A stretch of DNA of 64,000 nucleotides from Lyngbya sp. PCC 8106 (GTDB taxonomy: Bacteria > Cyanobacteriota > Cyanobacteriia > Cyanobacteriales > Microcoleaceae): assembly GCF_000169095.1 (NCBI RefSeq), contig NZ_AAVU01000038.1, forward strand, positions 1-64,000. Reading direction: 5' to 3'. Under the pieces are notes generated by a model, which had not been told where the DNA came from, searched no databases, and saw only the letters and a list, made by a program, of their open reading frames with translations. The translations under genes were made by a program, and so were the position numbers. Of the stretch, positions 50,499 to 60,406 are shown one piece after another. Within the stretch, counting starts at the first letter, position 1. Each line of letters begins with the position of its first letter.

Positions 50499-52052
50499 AT
50501 GAATGCCGAAGAACTGATTCAAAGTTATCAATCCGGCATCAGAGATTTTAGTGCGATCCTGCTTTGCGAAGCCAATCTCAGTCGAACTGATCTCTCCGGT
50601 GCTAACTTCTCTCAAGCTGTCCTCAGCATTACCAATCTCAGCGGTGCAAATCTCTCAGGGACGAACCTCAGCCAAGCCAAACTGAATGTCGCCAAACTCA
50701 GCGGAGCCAATCTCAGCGGAGCCAACCTGACGGGCGCAATTCTCAATGTTGCCAATCTGATTCGTGCCGATCTCAGTCATGCCACTCTGATCAATGCCTC
50801 TGCGATCCGTTCGGAGTTAATCCGTGCGGATCTCAGTCATGCCATTTTAACCGCCGCGAACCTCAGTGAAGCCGATCTGCGAGAAGCCACCCTACGACAA
50901 GTTGATCTACGACAGGCGAACCTCAAAAGCGCCAATCTGCGAGACGCAGTTCTGATCGCCAGTAACCTCGAAGGAACCAACTTACACGGGGCGGATCTGA
51001 CTCGTGCCGATTTGCGAGGGGCGAATCTAGTCAACGCGGAACTCCGACAGGCAAATCTTTCCCAAGCCAATCTCAGCGGTGCCAATCTCAAAGGCGCAAA
51101 TTTGCGTTGGGCCGATCTCAACGGAGCCGATCTCAGAGGAGCCAACCTCGAACAAGCCCGATTAAGTGGAGCCAGTTTGTATGGTGCCGATCTCAGCCAT
51201 GCCAGCTTACTATACACCCATTTAATTCATGCTGATCTCACCCAAGCCAACCTGACGGGGGCTGACTGGACAGGAGCCGAACTCACCGGAGCCGCCCTGA
51301 CTGGTGCCAAACTCTATGACGTCTCTCGATTTGAAGTCAAAGCCGACGAAATCACCTGTGATTGGGTTGATGTTAGTCCGAACGGTGATGGGAGCAAAGT
51401 TCTCCGCTTTAGCGCTCAAGAAGCCTACCAATTTTTTAACGCCACCTCCCCAATGGTGGAAATTAGCATTGATATGGCACTCAATGCGGAAGCTCACTGC
51501 GCCTTAGCCGATGCTTACCGCGACATCATCAGCCAGACCTCAATCATCAATCGCCCGCCCAGTATAGAGGTTAGTCCTCGTCGAACCACTTTATCGTTTA
51601 GGATAGAAAGAGACGAACAACTGTTCTCCACCGCCTATATTGTCATTCTTCCGTTTAAAGATGCAGATCTTACTCAACAAAGTATTCGGAATCTGGTTCA
51701 AATGCTCGGATCAGAGAACTTCATCGGCTTAAGCGTTCGGCACTCCCATCAAATCGGAAAATTGGTGAGTGAAATCAAGCAACAACTCGATCAGATCACC
51801 GACTTGAAATTACACACCAAATCCCTATCCGAACCCGAAAGTTATCAAGCTTTCTTTGCCTCTCCCACTCGTACAACGCTGAGAAACTTTCACAATCGAA
51901 CCCTCAAAATTCATAGCCATCCTCAATTCGGAAGAAGCCTACTCAATGTGCCTGAACTCATGAACTCCTCGGGATATTCCCAAGAGAAATATTTTCAGAT
52001 GATGGCTCCCTCATTAGACAATCTCTCAGACTTTCTGTTCATCTCAGACTAA
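50499..52052 (+). CDS. Pentapeptide-repeat protein with a C-terminal domain, paralogue 1
   Basis: A 517-residue protein. Residues about 20-265 are some 48 pentapeptide repeats A(D/N)LXX ('ANLSGANLSGTNLSQAKL'), a right-handed quadrilateral beta-helix. The remaining 240 residues are a non-repeat domain with 'FEVKADEITCDWVDVSPNGDGSKV' and 'SFRIERDEQLFSTAYIVILPF', shared with the next gene. There is no signal peptide or membrane helix, so it is likely cytoplasmic. The role is unknown; some related proteins mimic DNA. Confidence 0.85.
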   Translation: MNAEELIQSYQSGIRDFSAILLCEANLSRTDLSGANFSQAVLSITNLSGANLSGTNLSQAKLNVAKLSGANLSGANLTGAILNVANLIRADLSHATLINASAIRSELIRADLSHAILTAANLSEADLREATLRQVDLRQANLKSANLRDAVLIASNLEGTNLHGADLTRADLRGANLVNAELRQANLSQANLSGANLKGANLRWADLNGADLRGANLEQARLSGASLYGADLSHASLLYTHLIHADLTQANLTGADWTGAELTGAALTGAKLYDVSRFEVKADEITCDWVDVSPNGDGSKVLRFSAQEAYQFFNATSPMVEISIDMALNAEAHCALADAYRDIISQTSIINRPPSIEVSPRRTTLSFRIERDEQLFSTAYIVILPFKDADLTQQSIRNLVQMLGSENFIGLSVRHSHQIGKLVSEIKQQLDQITDLKLHTKSLSEPESYQAFFASPTRTTLRNFHNRTLKIHSHPQFGRSLLNVPELMNSSGYSQEKYFQMMAPSLDNLSDFLFISD

Positions 52053-52146
52053 ATAGAGATGTCATACTAAATTTGTTGAGGAGAAACTCTAATGAGACTT
52101 ACACTTCAGTCTTTTTAGTCATTTCGTACAGGATGCAGGGGTGATA

Positions 52147-53700
52147 ATGGCACAGGAACTCGTAAAAATCTACAACTTAGTCAAAAAATACAAAGAAGGG
52201 GAACGGAATTTTACGGGTATTAATCTCAATGAAGCCAATTTGAGTCGGATTAACTTGAGTCAAGCCAATTTAAGCGATGCGTCCCTGTGTGTGACCAATT
52301 TAAGTGGAGCAAATCTTAGTGGTATTAACTTGAGTCGCGCTAATCTCAATGTGAGCCGATTGAGTCAAGCTAATCTCACCGGAGCAAATCTCAGTCGAGC
52401 CACCCTCAATGTTGCCAATTTAGTACGAGCAGATTTGAGCGATGCCATCCTAGTCGAAACCTTAGCCATTCGTTCAGAACTGATTAGAGCCAGACTCAAT
52501 AATGCCAATCTGACTAAAGCCAACCTCAATGGCGCTGATTTACGAGAAGCAAGAGTCGGACAAGCCAACTTTTCTCAAGCGAATCTCAGTGGAGCCAATC
52601 TCCGAGGTGTTTCGGGAGCATCAACAAACCTGCAAAGAGCGGACTTACGACGAGCAAATTTGGTGAAAGCCAATTTACCCAAAGCCGATTTTAGTCACGC
52701 CGAGATGCGACAAACTAACCTCACCTATGCAGATTTGCGCCAAGCTAACCTCAGTGGAGCTAATCTCCGATGGGCTGACTTGCGCGGGGCGAATTTGTTG
52801 GGAGCCGATTTATCTGGGGCAAACTTATCGGGAGCCAACTTGTCAGGGGCTAATCTCAGTCGGGCGACTTTAGCAAAAGCCAGTCTGGTTCATGTCGATT
52901 TAACCCAAGCGAATTTAATTAAAGCCGATTGGATGGGGGCTGATATTTCCGGCGCGACGTTAACCGGAGCCAAACTCTACGAAGTTCCCCGCTTTAACTT
53001 AAAAGCCGAAGATATTACCTGTGAATGGATTGATCTCAGTGCAAATGGCGATCATAGCGAGGTTTATCAATTTAACCCCGAAACCCTCAAAAAGTTTTTT
53101 AATCAAGCTCTGCCGACTGTACAAGTGATTGTGGATGCTCCCCTCGATCTTGAAGCCAATCTAATTCTGGCTGAAACCTACCATCACATCGCCAAAGAGT
53201 ATCCCCTTCTCAAACATCCTCCCAGTATTGATACTGATCTCCGACGCACCGTAATCACCTTTCGGATTGATCGCGAAGAATATTTGTTTTCAATGGGATG
53301 CTTGGCAATTTTTCCCTTTGATGATGCCAGTAAAACTCAAAAAAATATTGTCAGTTTAGTTCGCAATTTGCAAGACCGCAGCGAAAAAAATAAGAACCAA
53401 CTCCGAGTCTTAGCGGCGATGGGAGAAGTGATTTCTAAAGCTCACGATCTCAAACAAGTGGTCAAATCGATTCGCTCTGAACAAATCCCTGACTTTTTTC
53501 ACAGTCCCACTCAAACGATCTTAACGAATACCAGTCAAAAAAAGTTAACTGTCCACACCCATTGCGATTTCGGTAAGCGCTTTAAACCCTCTATTCTTGA
53601 TCGAGAACGAGAAAATCACTCGAGTAAATTGATCGAACCCATCCTCTTTGATGGAGAACAGGTGATTGATTTTGTCGATAGTTTTGATTATCTTAGTTAA
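52147..53700 (+). CDS. Pentapeptide-repeat protein with a C-terminal domain, paralogue 2
   Basis: A 517-residue tandem paralogue of the upstream gene: the same repeat block followed by the same C-terminal domain ('RFNLKAEDITCEWIDLSANG', 'ITFRIDREEYLFSMGCLAIFPF'). The ATG at 52147 (MAQELVKIY) has GCAGGGG before it and is preferred to GTG 52141. The 94-bp gap suggests one transcript or a recent duplication with separate promoters. The function is unknown. Confidence 0.85.
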   Translation: MAQELVKIYNLVKKYKEGERNFTGINLNEANLSRINLSQANLSDASLCVTNLSGANLSGINLSRANLNVSRLSQANLTGANLSRATLNVANLVRADLSDAILVETLAIRSELIRARLNNANLTKANLNGADLREARVGQANFSQANLSGANLRGVSGASTNLQRADLRRANLVKANLPKADFSHAEMRQTNLTYADLRQANLSGANLRWADLRGANLLGADLSGANLSGANLSGANLSRATLAKASLVHVDLTQANLIKADWMGADISGATLTGAKLYEVPRFNLKAEDITCEWIDLSANGDHSEVYQFNPETLKKFFNQALPTVQVIVDAPLDLEANLILAETYHHIAKEYPLLKHPPSIDTDLRRTVITFRIDREEYLFSMGCLAIFPFDDASKTQKNIVSLVRNLQDRSEKNKNQLRVLAAMGEVISKAHDLKQVVKSIRSEQIPDFFHSPTQTILTNTSQKKLTVHTHCDFGKRFKPSILDRERENHSSKLIEPILFDGEQVIDFVDSFDYLS

Positions 53701-53722
53701 AAGTTAAGCTTGATCAATTGAG

Positions 53723-55399
53723 TTGGAGTTGTTCAGTGAAATTATTTTAGATGCTCCGCTCACCTGTTGCTCTCTTAAACAGTCCGCTCTTGTCCATTTT
53801 CCAAGTTCTCCACTCGCTAAGGCTTTAATTCTCTTGATCGAGGTAGAAGCTCATAATTTACTACAAAGCTTTCTGCGATCGCGGAGTGTTTCCGTCGGAA
53901 AATCGCCAGGTGTAGTCTCATGGCCTCACTATTTAACAATGGCCCGATTAGTAGCGCGAGCGTTGCGACTTGGCCGCAGTGCTTTGATTCAAACTGGGGT
54001 CAGTCCAGTGAGTCACCATCATTCTTATCGGTTTAGCTATCTCATTCCCGTTTTAATTTGGCCGGAACCTGCCTTAATTGTTGCTCCCCAGTGGTTGTTA
54101 ACAGAACTCCAACAAGAAGAAATTCCCCAATTGTTTGAATCCCAAGCACTCGACGTAAACCTCGCTCAACCGATCATTCGAGGCGATCGCTGGCCCGAAG
54201 AATCCAACTTTCACGGTATCTTACTCACCACTCCCGAAGAATGGTTAAGTGATCGCTTAGGCAGGTTCCGACGGTTTCCGCCCAATATTCCTACAATTAT
54301 TGATGGAGTTGATGACTTAGAAACCTGGACACGAGAACAATTAACCACCTGTATTCAACCGCAAGATTGGACACAACTCCGCCAACAAGCACCCCAACAC
54401 ACAGATATCATCCGCGAGGCAAAAATTAACCTCACCCAAGCCATTTTTCAACGTCCAGCCAATCCCTACCACTGTCATTTATTAGATCAAGCTGAACAAG
54501 CTATTTTAGAGCAACTCTACGAAGATTTAGTCAAGATTGTCTCTCCTGCGGTTCCCGACGCTTGGACTCAATTTTGGCATCAATGGCAAGCGTCAGAACA
54601 ACTGCGATGGGTAAAAGTTAATCGAGAACAAGGTACTTTTTCTCTGTATTGTAGTCCGGCAGAAGTGAGTTCATCCTTGAGTCAGATTTGGCTGTTACAA
54701 CCTGTTGTCTTGATTGGGGGGGCGTTAGACTTGCAGAAAGCCGCCCCTACTTATCGTCAATTAGTGGGACTCGGAGAAATTACGGGTGTGAAGTTTTCAC
54801 CGGATCGCAATTCTCAACTGATTCAACTTTATCTTCCCTCACGCCTTCCACTCCCGAATACACCCAAATTTCAAGCGGCTTTAATTGAGGAAATTCGCGG
54901 CTTACTTTGCATGAGTACAACCTTAGAGGGATTGACTGTGTTACTGATTGAGGATACACCCCTAAAAACTCAGATCGGCGCTGTGTTTGCAGCAGAGTTT
55001 GGTTCACGAGTCCAAGTCGAAACGACCAAAGTTGATGGGCGAGGAATTTTAGTCACAGGTTGGGAATTTTGGCGACAACATCAGGGAAAACTTCCCCCGC
55101 CTCATTTGTTAGCGATCGCCACTTTACCTTTACCTTCGTTAGAACATCCACTTGTTGCGGGGCGAGTGAGTTATTACAAACAAAATCATCTCGACTGGTT
55201 TCGGCTTTATCTCCTTCCGACAGCCTTAAATGAGTTGCAACGGGCAGTTGCCCCTGTGCGAGACTGTCAAGGGATTGTGGCGTTGTTTGATAGTCGGGTT
55301 TTACATCGTAGTTATGGAGAACAAGTCTTAGCTGCGTTGAGTCCACTCGCGAGGATTGATTATTTAGATACAACTTGGTTTAATAGTCGTTCTTTTTGA
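53723..55399 (+). CDS. DinG/Rad3-type helicase C-terminal-like protein
   Basis: A 558-residue protein. The end 'QRAVAPVRDCQGIVALFDSRVL' matches the helicase C2 domain of DinG/XPD-type proteins, where it carries the Q-x-x-GRxxR arginine region; here it reads 'LQRAVAPVRD'. The expected Walker A GKT near residue 85 is replaced by 'RALRLGRSALIQTG', so ATPase activity is doubtful. The start is uncertain, TTG 53723 or a TTG near 53833 ('LIEVEAHNLLQSFL'). It may be a degenerate DNA repair accessory protein. Confidence 0.6.
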   Translation: MELFSEIILDAPLTCCSLKQSALVHFPSSPLAKALILLIEVEAHNLLQSFLRSRSVSVGKSPGVVSWPHYLTMARLVARALRLGRSALIQTGVSPVSHHHSYRFSYLIPVLIWPEPALIVAPQWLLTELQQEEIPQLFESQALDVNLAQPIIRGDRWPEESNFHGILLTTPEEWLSDRLGRFRRFPPNIPTIIDGVDDLETWTREQLTTCIQPQDWTQLRQQAPQHTDIIREAKINLTQAIFQRPANPYHCHLLDQAEQAILEQLYEDLVKIVSPAVPDAWTQFWHQWQASEQLRWVKVNREQGTFSLYCSPAEVSSSLSQIWLLQPVVLIGGALDLQKAAPTYRQLVGLGEITGVKFSPDRNSQLIQLYLPSRLPLPNTPKFQAALIEEIRGLLCMSTTLEGLTVLLIEDTPLKTQIGAVFAAEFGSRVQVETTKVDGRGILVTGWEFWRQHQGKLPPPHLLAIATLPLPSLEHPLVAGRVSYYKQNHLDWFRLYLLPTALNELQRAVAPVRDCQGIVALFDSRVLHRSYGEQVLAALSPLARIDYLDTTWFNSRSF

Positions 55400-55401
55400 G
55401 A

Positions 55402-55433
55402 AGAATCCCCGCATTTTGAGGTGCGGGAAGTCT
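55402..55433 (+). terminator. Hairpin after the DinG-like gene, resembling a tnpB-element right end
   Basis: CCCGCA (55408-55413) pairs with TGCGGG (55422-55427) around an 8-nt loop between convergent genes. The context AGAATCCCC...GGGAAGTCTAAAC resembles the right-end hairpins of the two tnpB elements (AGAATCCCCC...GGGGAG-TGTCAA). It may be a terminator, an IS relic, or both. Confidence 0.55.
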
Positions 55434-55436
55434 AAA

Positions 55437-56603
55437 CTAAGGCTTCAAAACAACTTTAATGCAGTTATCTTTCTTATGCTTGAAAATCTCATAACCGTGA
55501 GAAGCCTGTTCTAAATTGAGACGATGGGTAATCACAAAAGTGGGATCAATATCACCCTTTTGAATCCGTTCCATCAGCGGACGCAGATAACGATGAACAT
55601 GAGTTTGTCCAGACTTTAATGTAAGCGCTTTATTAACAATCGCTCCCATCGGTATTTTATCAACAAAACCGCCATAAACACCGGGAATAGAAACCGTTCC
55701 TCCCTTCCGACAAGCCACGATCGCCTGTCGCAGTGCATGGGGTCGTCCTGTTTCGAGGCGCACCGCCTGTTTGACCTTATCCACGACTCCCATCGCATCC
55801 ATACCGTGCGACTCCATACCCACCGCTTCAATACAGCGATCAGGGCCACGTCCGCCTGTCATTTCCTTTAAGGCAACTCCTGCGTCCACTTCTTCAAAGT
55901 TGATAATCTCGGCGCCGGCCTTTTCAGCCAATTGTAATCGTTCCGGAATGTGATCAATAGCAATCACCCGTTCGGCCCCCAACATGAAGGCGCTGCGAAT
56001 GGCAAACTGTCCAACCGGGCCGCATCCCCAAACCGCTACTGTATCGCCCGGTTCGATATCACAATTTTCCGCCGCCATATAGCCTGTTGGAAAGATATCC
56101 GTTAAAAACAGAACTTGTTCATCGCTGAGGCCATCAGCCACCTTCAACGGCCCCACATCCGCAAACGGTACACGGGCATATTCAGCCTGTCCACCTGCGT
56201 AGCCGCCCAACAGATGAGAATAACCAAATAAACCCGAAGGAGAATGGCCGTACATTTTCTCAACCAACCCACTATTCGGGTTAGAATTATCACACAATGA
56301 CCATAAATCCCGCTTACAAAAGAAACAATTTCCACAAGAAATCGTAAACGGCACAACAACGCGATCGCCAACCTTCAGCTTTTTAACATTAGGGCCGACT
56401 TCCACCACTTCTCCCATAAATTCATGGCCTAAAATATCCCCCGATTTCATTGTGGGAATATAACCATCATAAAGGTGTAAATCTGAACCACAGATCGCCG
56501 TTGAAGTAATTTTAATAATCGCATCACCGGGATTTAAAATTTTAGGATCGGGAACCGTATCAACCCGAACATCATGGGAACCGTGCCAACAAACTGCTTT
56601 CAT
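55437..56603 (-). CDS. Zinc-dependent alcohol dehydrogenase (formaldehyde dehydrogenase-like)
   Basis: A 388-residue medium-chain dehydrogenase. Catalytic zinc ligands lie in 'STAICGSDLHLYDG' and 'GHEFMGEVVEVG'. The structural zinc Cys cluster is 'CGNCFFCKRDLWSLC'. The Rossmann motif 'VAVWGCGPVGQFAI' binds NAD. The length and the insert 'CDNSNPNSGLVEKMYGHSP' resemble the glutathione-independent formaldehyde dehydrogenase-like subgroup. The physiological substrate is not known. ATG 56603 begins MKAVCWHGSHDV, the family start. Confidence 0.9.
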   Translation of the reverse strand: MKAVCWHGSHDVRVDTVPDPKILNPGDAIIKITSTAICGSDLHLYDGYIPTMKSGDILGHEFMGEVVEVGPNVKKLKVGDRVVVPFTISCGNCFFCKRDLWSLCDNSNPNSGLVEKMYGHSPSGLFGYSHLLGGYAGGQAEYARVPFADVGPLKVADGLSDEQVLFLTDIFPTGYMAAENCDIEPGDTVAVWGCGPVGQFAIRSAFMLGAERVIAIDHIPERLQLAEKAGAEIINFEEVDAGVALKEMTGGRGPDRCIEAVGMESHGMDAMGVVDKVKQAVRLETGRPHALRQAIVACRKGGTVSIPGVYGGFVDKIPMGAIVNKALTLKSGQTHVHRYLRPLMERIQKGDIDPTFVITHRLNLEQASHGYEIFKHKKDNCIKVVLKP

Positions 56604-56736
56604 AACCTCTTGTCTCCGTAAGTATTGATTAATCTTTTTGCGCTGTTGCGTCTACAATCCATTGAACTTATATGAAATCGAAAAAATAATGCTACAAAAG
56701 GTAAAAGGCAATAGGCAACAATCAAAAGTTACCCAT

Positions 56737-56758
56737 TGAACACTGGTGACTGGTGACT
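56737..56758 (+). repeat. Short heptanucleotide repeat
   Basis: GGTGACT is repeated in CACTGGTGACTGGTGACTA, of the short tandemly repeated type common in filamentous cyanobacteria. Non-coding. Confidence 0.5.
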
Positions 56759-56804
56759 ATCTCCCCATCAATCTTCTGTAGCAAAATTCGGCGATTTCAT
56801 ATTA

Positions 56805-57575
56805 CTATGAACCTTGCGGTTGCCCTTCTATTGTCGCAATTTCTCCGGCTTCCATCAGTTGTTTGAAGCGACTCAACATCTGACCCAATTGTTGTTCGGG
56901 TTCGGTACCAAATAACTTGGCAATATTCGCCGTCATTGCACCGCCAGGGGGACTATATTCCATCACAACTTTAACTTCGGTTCCCCGTCCGCCGCTTGCG
57001 GGACGAAACCGCACAAACCCCGAGTGATCGATGTCCGCATTTTCTGCCGAAGTCCAACCAATCAACTCATTGGGGCGATCCTGAATAACCATCGCATCCC
57101 ATTCTACAGCCTGATCAACAACGGGTGTTTTTGCCACCCAATGAGAGCGTTGTTGGTCGTATACTGTGACTGACTCTAGATAATCTGTAAAAATTGGTAA
57201 ATTCTCGAAATTGCGCCAATAGTTGTAAAGTTCTTCAGGTGATTTTTCGATAATTACTGTTTTTTCGGCGGTGATGCGCTGGTCTTTGCTCGCTTCTGTT
57301 GCTTCGCCAAGTTTCTGCTGAACTTGCTTGACGGTGCTTTGATTTTTCGCACCTTGATAGATTAAACCGCCCCCAACTAATGATGTTAGTATACCGCGAA
57401 GCGATCGCTGTTTTAAGCCCATTAATACCAGTGCGCCCCCGCCAACCAGGGAAGCCCAACGTTCGGTATCACCTGCTTCATTTTTGGGGGTTTGATTTTC
57501 GGGAGTTTGATTTTTGGCCGTTTGATTTTCGCTTTCGCGCTGAACGCCGTCGCTATCAATTATTATTTTTTCCAT
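56805..57575 (-). CDS. SRPBCC/cyclase-dehydrase family protein
   Basis: A 256-residue protein. After a polar, repetitive N-terminus ('NQTAKNQTPENQTPKNEAG') come two short hydrophobic segments ('WASLVGGGALVLMGL', 'GILTSLVGGGLIYQGAK') of the DUF2892 kind. Next is a START/SRPBCC lipid-pocket domain from about residue 100 ('AEKTVIIEKSPEELYNYW'). Such proteins bind hydrophobic ligands; the ligand here is unknown. It is probably membrane-associated. The NQTP repeats are encoded by a near-perfect 15-bp repeat and may vary in number. Confidence 0.8.
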   Translation of the reverse strand: MEKIIIDSDGVQRESENQTAKNQTPENQTPKNEAGDTERWASLVGGGALVLMGLKQRSLRGILTSLVGGGLIYQGAKNQSTVKQVQQKLGEATEASKDQRITAEKTVIIEKSPEELYNYWRNFENLPIFTDYLESVTVYDQQRSHWVAKTPVVDQAVEWDAMVIQDRPNELIGWTSAENADIDHSGFVRFRPASGGRGTEVKVVMEYSPPGGAMTANIAKLFGTEPEQQLGQMLSRFKQLMEAGEIATIEGQPQGS

Positions 57576-57845
57576 TTCATTTAAGTTTAATCATGCTTTA
57601 TGTATCTAATTTTCAGCATATAAAACTAAACCGCGAATGCAATCACCCATATGGTAGAAACATCGGAAAATACAACTCTACTCGTCCTCGGGTTGAGCTA
57701 TTGCTGAACTATTCTTGTCTAAAAAATAGAGAGTCCTATCCTCAGAGGGAGGTTAACTTCTTGCAAATCGAGTATGAGTAATAAAGGTATTCCTGTGTGC
57801 GCTTTCCGATCCAATCAATAAATATAAAAAAATATTGTCTTAGCT

Positions 57846-58865
57846 ATGCAAATTTCCGGCACAACAACGAAAACGTTAATGGCGATTATTGCAACAATTT
57901 TGGTTGTGGCTGCACTCCAAGCGACTCGATCGATTTCTATGCCTTTGGCGTTTGCGTTTTTTATTGCTGTTTTAGTTCATCCTTTGCAATCATGGCTAGA
58001 ACGTCGTTTACCCCGATGGTTAAGTTTAATTTTAGTGCTGCTATTGCTAATCGGCTTTATGGGAGTCGCAGTCGGGGCTTTAACGTTGAGTGCAGAAATT
58101 ATTGAACCAAAAGTTCCGGAGTATCTTGATCGCTTGCAACAAATGGGAGAAACTTTGCGATCGTGGGCTGAGGAGCGAAGTATACCTATTCCTCAGTTTA
58201 ACGCTCAGGATGGAATTAATCAAGTGACTCAACAGGCAATTGGCGGCATAAAGACTTTGTTATCAGCCGCGAGTTTGTTTATCTTAATTGTCTCTTTATT
58301 AGTCTTATTATTGTTAGAAGTGAATCAATATCAGGAAAAGGTTAAACAGGCTTTTCCCTCACGATCTAGCGATCGCATTATTAATGCAGTTAGTGATACC
58401 AGTGAAAAACTGCGGCGATATTTATTGGTGATGACACTTACTTGTTGTTTAACGGGAATTTTAACCGCAAGCTGGTGTTTTATTTGGGGGGTTGATTTGG
58501 CTTTTGTTTGGGGATTAGTTGCTTTTGTTCTTAACTATGTACCCACTTTAGGATCGATTATTGCGGTGATTCCTCCGACGTTGGTTGCTTTTATTTTTCA
58601 AGGGGTTCCTCGCGGAATTGCCACCCTGTTAGGATTGGCAGTTATACAGACAATTTTGGGTAACTTTGTCGATCCTCGCTTGCAGGGAAAAACCCTACAG
58701 TTATCCCCTTTTGTTGCTCTGGTTTCTATCGTATTTTGGGGATGGGTTTGGGGTATTCCCGGTGCAATTTTGGGTGTACCAATGACCATCTCTATTATTT
58801 TAATGTGTCGGGAATTTAAGGCAACTCGTGGAGTCGCAATTCTTTTAGGTGAGGTTGAAGATTAG
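57846..58865 (+). CDS. AI-2E family transporter-like membrane protein
   Basis: A 339-residue protein with about eight membrane helices. The long middle region, cytoplasmic or extracytoplasmic ('VPEYLDRLQQMGETLRSWAE'), and the C-terminal helices with 'VWGLVAFVLNYVPTLGSIIAV' and 'GIPGAILGVPMTISIIL' match the AI-2E (PerM/TqsA) family. Family members export autoinducer-2 or act as Na+/H+ antiporters. The ATG at 57846 gives helix 1 as 'LMAIIATILVVAALQA'. The gene stands alone. Confidence 0.9.
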   Translation: MQISGTTTKTLMAIIATILVVAALQATRSISMPLAFAFFIAVLVHPLQSWLERRLPRWLSLILVLLLLIGFMGVAVGALTLSAEIIEPKVPEYLDRLQQMGETLRSWAEERSIPIPQFNAQDGINQVTQQAIGGIKTLLSAASLFILIVSLLVLLLLEVNQYQEKVKQAFPSRSSDRIINAVSDTSEKLRRYLLVMTLTCCLTGILTASWCFIWGVDLAFVWGLVAFVLNYVPTLGSIIAVIPPTLVAFIFQGVPRGIATLLGLAVIQTILGNFVDPRLQGKTLQLSPFVALVSIVFWGWVWGIPGAILGVPMTISIILMCREFKATRGVAILLGEVED

Positions 58866-58967
58866 GGATTGATGGGGTATTTTGAGCCGTGATCAAAACA
58901 ACAAATTAATAGTTTTGTTCTCCAGACTCAAGCTTCGTCATCATTTCAATCTAATCCCCAAAAACCT

Positions 58968-59492
58968 TTAACCTGCAACCAAACTTCTCAAAACCTGATA
59001 AATGAAAGTCAAAATCATAATTCCCACTAAAGAAATCAGCAAAATAAATAACATTAACCCCCCCACTAAAACAATCACAAATAAACGATCCGCTTTTTGT
59101 CCCATTTGAGGCGAATTAACATGATCTTCCAACAGATCAACATTTTTAACATTAGCTTTCCAGGCGACATCAAAAACATCCCCAACCACAGGTACAGTTC
59201 CAACCAAAGTTTCTGTCGCAATATTAGAAGCCATACGGACGAGTATTTCTTTTGGAACTCCCAGTCGAAAAGCTCGCAACATAATGTAAGCTGACAACAG
59301 ACCCCCGAGTAAATCTCCACCTCCCGGTATGAGTCCAATAATTGGGTCAAGACCAATTCCATAGGTAGTACCCGGAACTCGAATCGCATTATCGAGAATA
59401 TTACTAAATTGCCGTAAGTGTTTGACTACAGACGCTTTAGACTGATCATCGGTTGTCGGAATTGAGCGTTTAGGAGAGGATTTTGGGTTCAT
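58968..59492 (-). CDS. DUF4112 membrane protein
   Basis: A 174-residue protein. 'GIGLDPIIGLIPGGGDLLGGLLSAYIMLRAFRLGVPKEIL' and 'TLVGTVPVVGDVFDVAWKANVKN' are characteristic of DUF4112. Two membrane helices are likely, one around the GGG motif and a strong C-terminal one ('FVIVLVGGLMLFILLISLVGIMIL'). The function is unknown. It is divergent from the DUF1350 gene. Confidence 0.85.
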   Translation of the reverse strand: MNPKSSPKRSIPTTDDQSKASVVKHLRQFSNILDNAIRVPGTTYGIGLDPIIGLIPGGGDLLGGLLSAYIMLRAFRLGVPKEILVRMASNIATETLVGTVPVVGDVFDVAWKANVKNVDLLEDHVNSPQMGQKADRLFVIVLVGGLMLFILLISLVGIMILTFIYQVLRSLVAG

Positions 59493-59635
59493 ATTGGTTG
59501 CAATTGTGAGAAATTCGACATTTTAGTGTCAACATATGTAACATAAAGTTAATGAATTCTAATCAACTTAACTTCTAGCTGAGGTTAGAAGATTAAGTTT
59601 TGCTCCCGTTCTAAAATAAAACATTTAAAGCCGCC

Positions 59636-60406
59636 ATGGAGTGGATAGAAGTTTCTAAAAACTGGGTTTTGATTCCCCCCCGACCAAAAGCAATCGTTCA
59701 CTTCCTGGGGGGAGCGTTTGTGGCAACAGCACCACAAATCACTTATCGATGGCTATTAGAACAGATAGCACAACAAGGATACATTGTAATCGCCACTCCT
59801 TTTATTAATACTCTCAATCATGGGATTATGGCGAAAAAAGTTCTGTGGACGTTTGAGGATGGTTTAGAAGACTTGTATTCCACTCGGCGTCTACGTCAAC
59901 GGGGTTTACCAATTTATGGCTTAGGACATAGTATGGGATGTAAACTCCATTTACTCATCGGTTCTTTGTTTCCCGTTAACCGGGCAGGTAATATTTTAAT
60001 TTCGTTCAATAACTACGCAGCCCGAGAGTCTATTCCCCTGATTGAACAACTTTCATCAATGATGGAGGTAGAATTTACTCCTTCTCCTGGACAGACTAAC
60101 TGTATGATAGAGGAGCGCTATCAAATCCGTCGTAATCTTTTAATTAAATTTACCAAAGATACTCTCGACCAGACCACTATTCTCAATCAAATTTTGCAAC
60201 GTCGTTTTCCGGGAATGGTTGCACTTCAGCAGTTAGGCGGAGATCATTTAACCCCAATTAATCAAGATATTAGCAGGTCATCTGTGGGAGAAAGCTTTAC
60301 ACCCTTCGATGCGATTAGTCAATGGATTAAACAAGAAGTGTACAAAGATTTATATCGATTAAAACAGGAAGTTCTCCATTGGCTTGATCCCTTAGCCAAA
60401 GCTTAA
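59636..60406 (+). CDS. DUF1350 alpha/beta-hydrolase-like protein
   Basis: A 256-residue protein of the cyanobacterial/plant DUF1350 family. 'IVHFLGGAFVATAPQITYRWLLEQ' gives the oxyanion-type loop and 'YGLGHSMGCKLHLLIGSLF' the nucleophile elbow G-H-S-M-G. 'LGGDHLTPI' carries the His and is followed by the expected end. A lipase or esterase role is plausible but unproven. ATG 59636 fits the family start. Confidence 0.82.
   Translation: MEWIEVSKNWVLIPPRPKAIVHFLGGAFVATAPQITYRWLLEQIAQQGYIVIATPFINTLNHGIMAKKVLWTFEDGLEDLYSTRRLRQRGLPIYGLGHSMGCKLHLLIGSLFPVNRAGNILISFNNYAARESIPLIEQLSSMMEVEFTPSPGQTNCMIEERYQIRRNLLIKFTKDTLDQTTILNQILQRRFPGMVALQQLGGDHLTPINQDISRSSVGESFTPFDAISQWIKQEVYKDLYRLKQEVLHWLDPLAKA

Noticed and set aside
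50837..51217. Long minus-strand open frames opposite the pentapeptide genes
   Set aside because: They are antisense shadows of the repetitive A(D/N)LXX codons.
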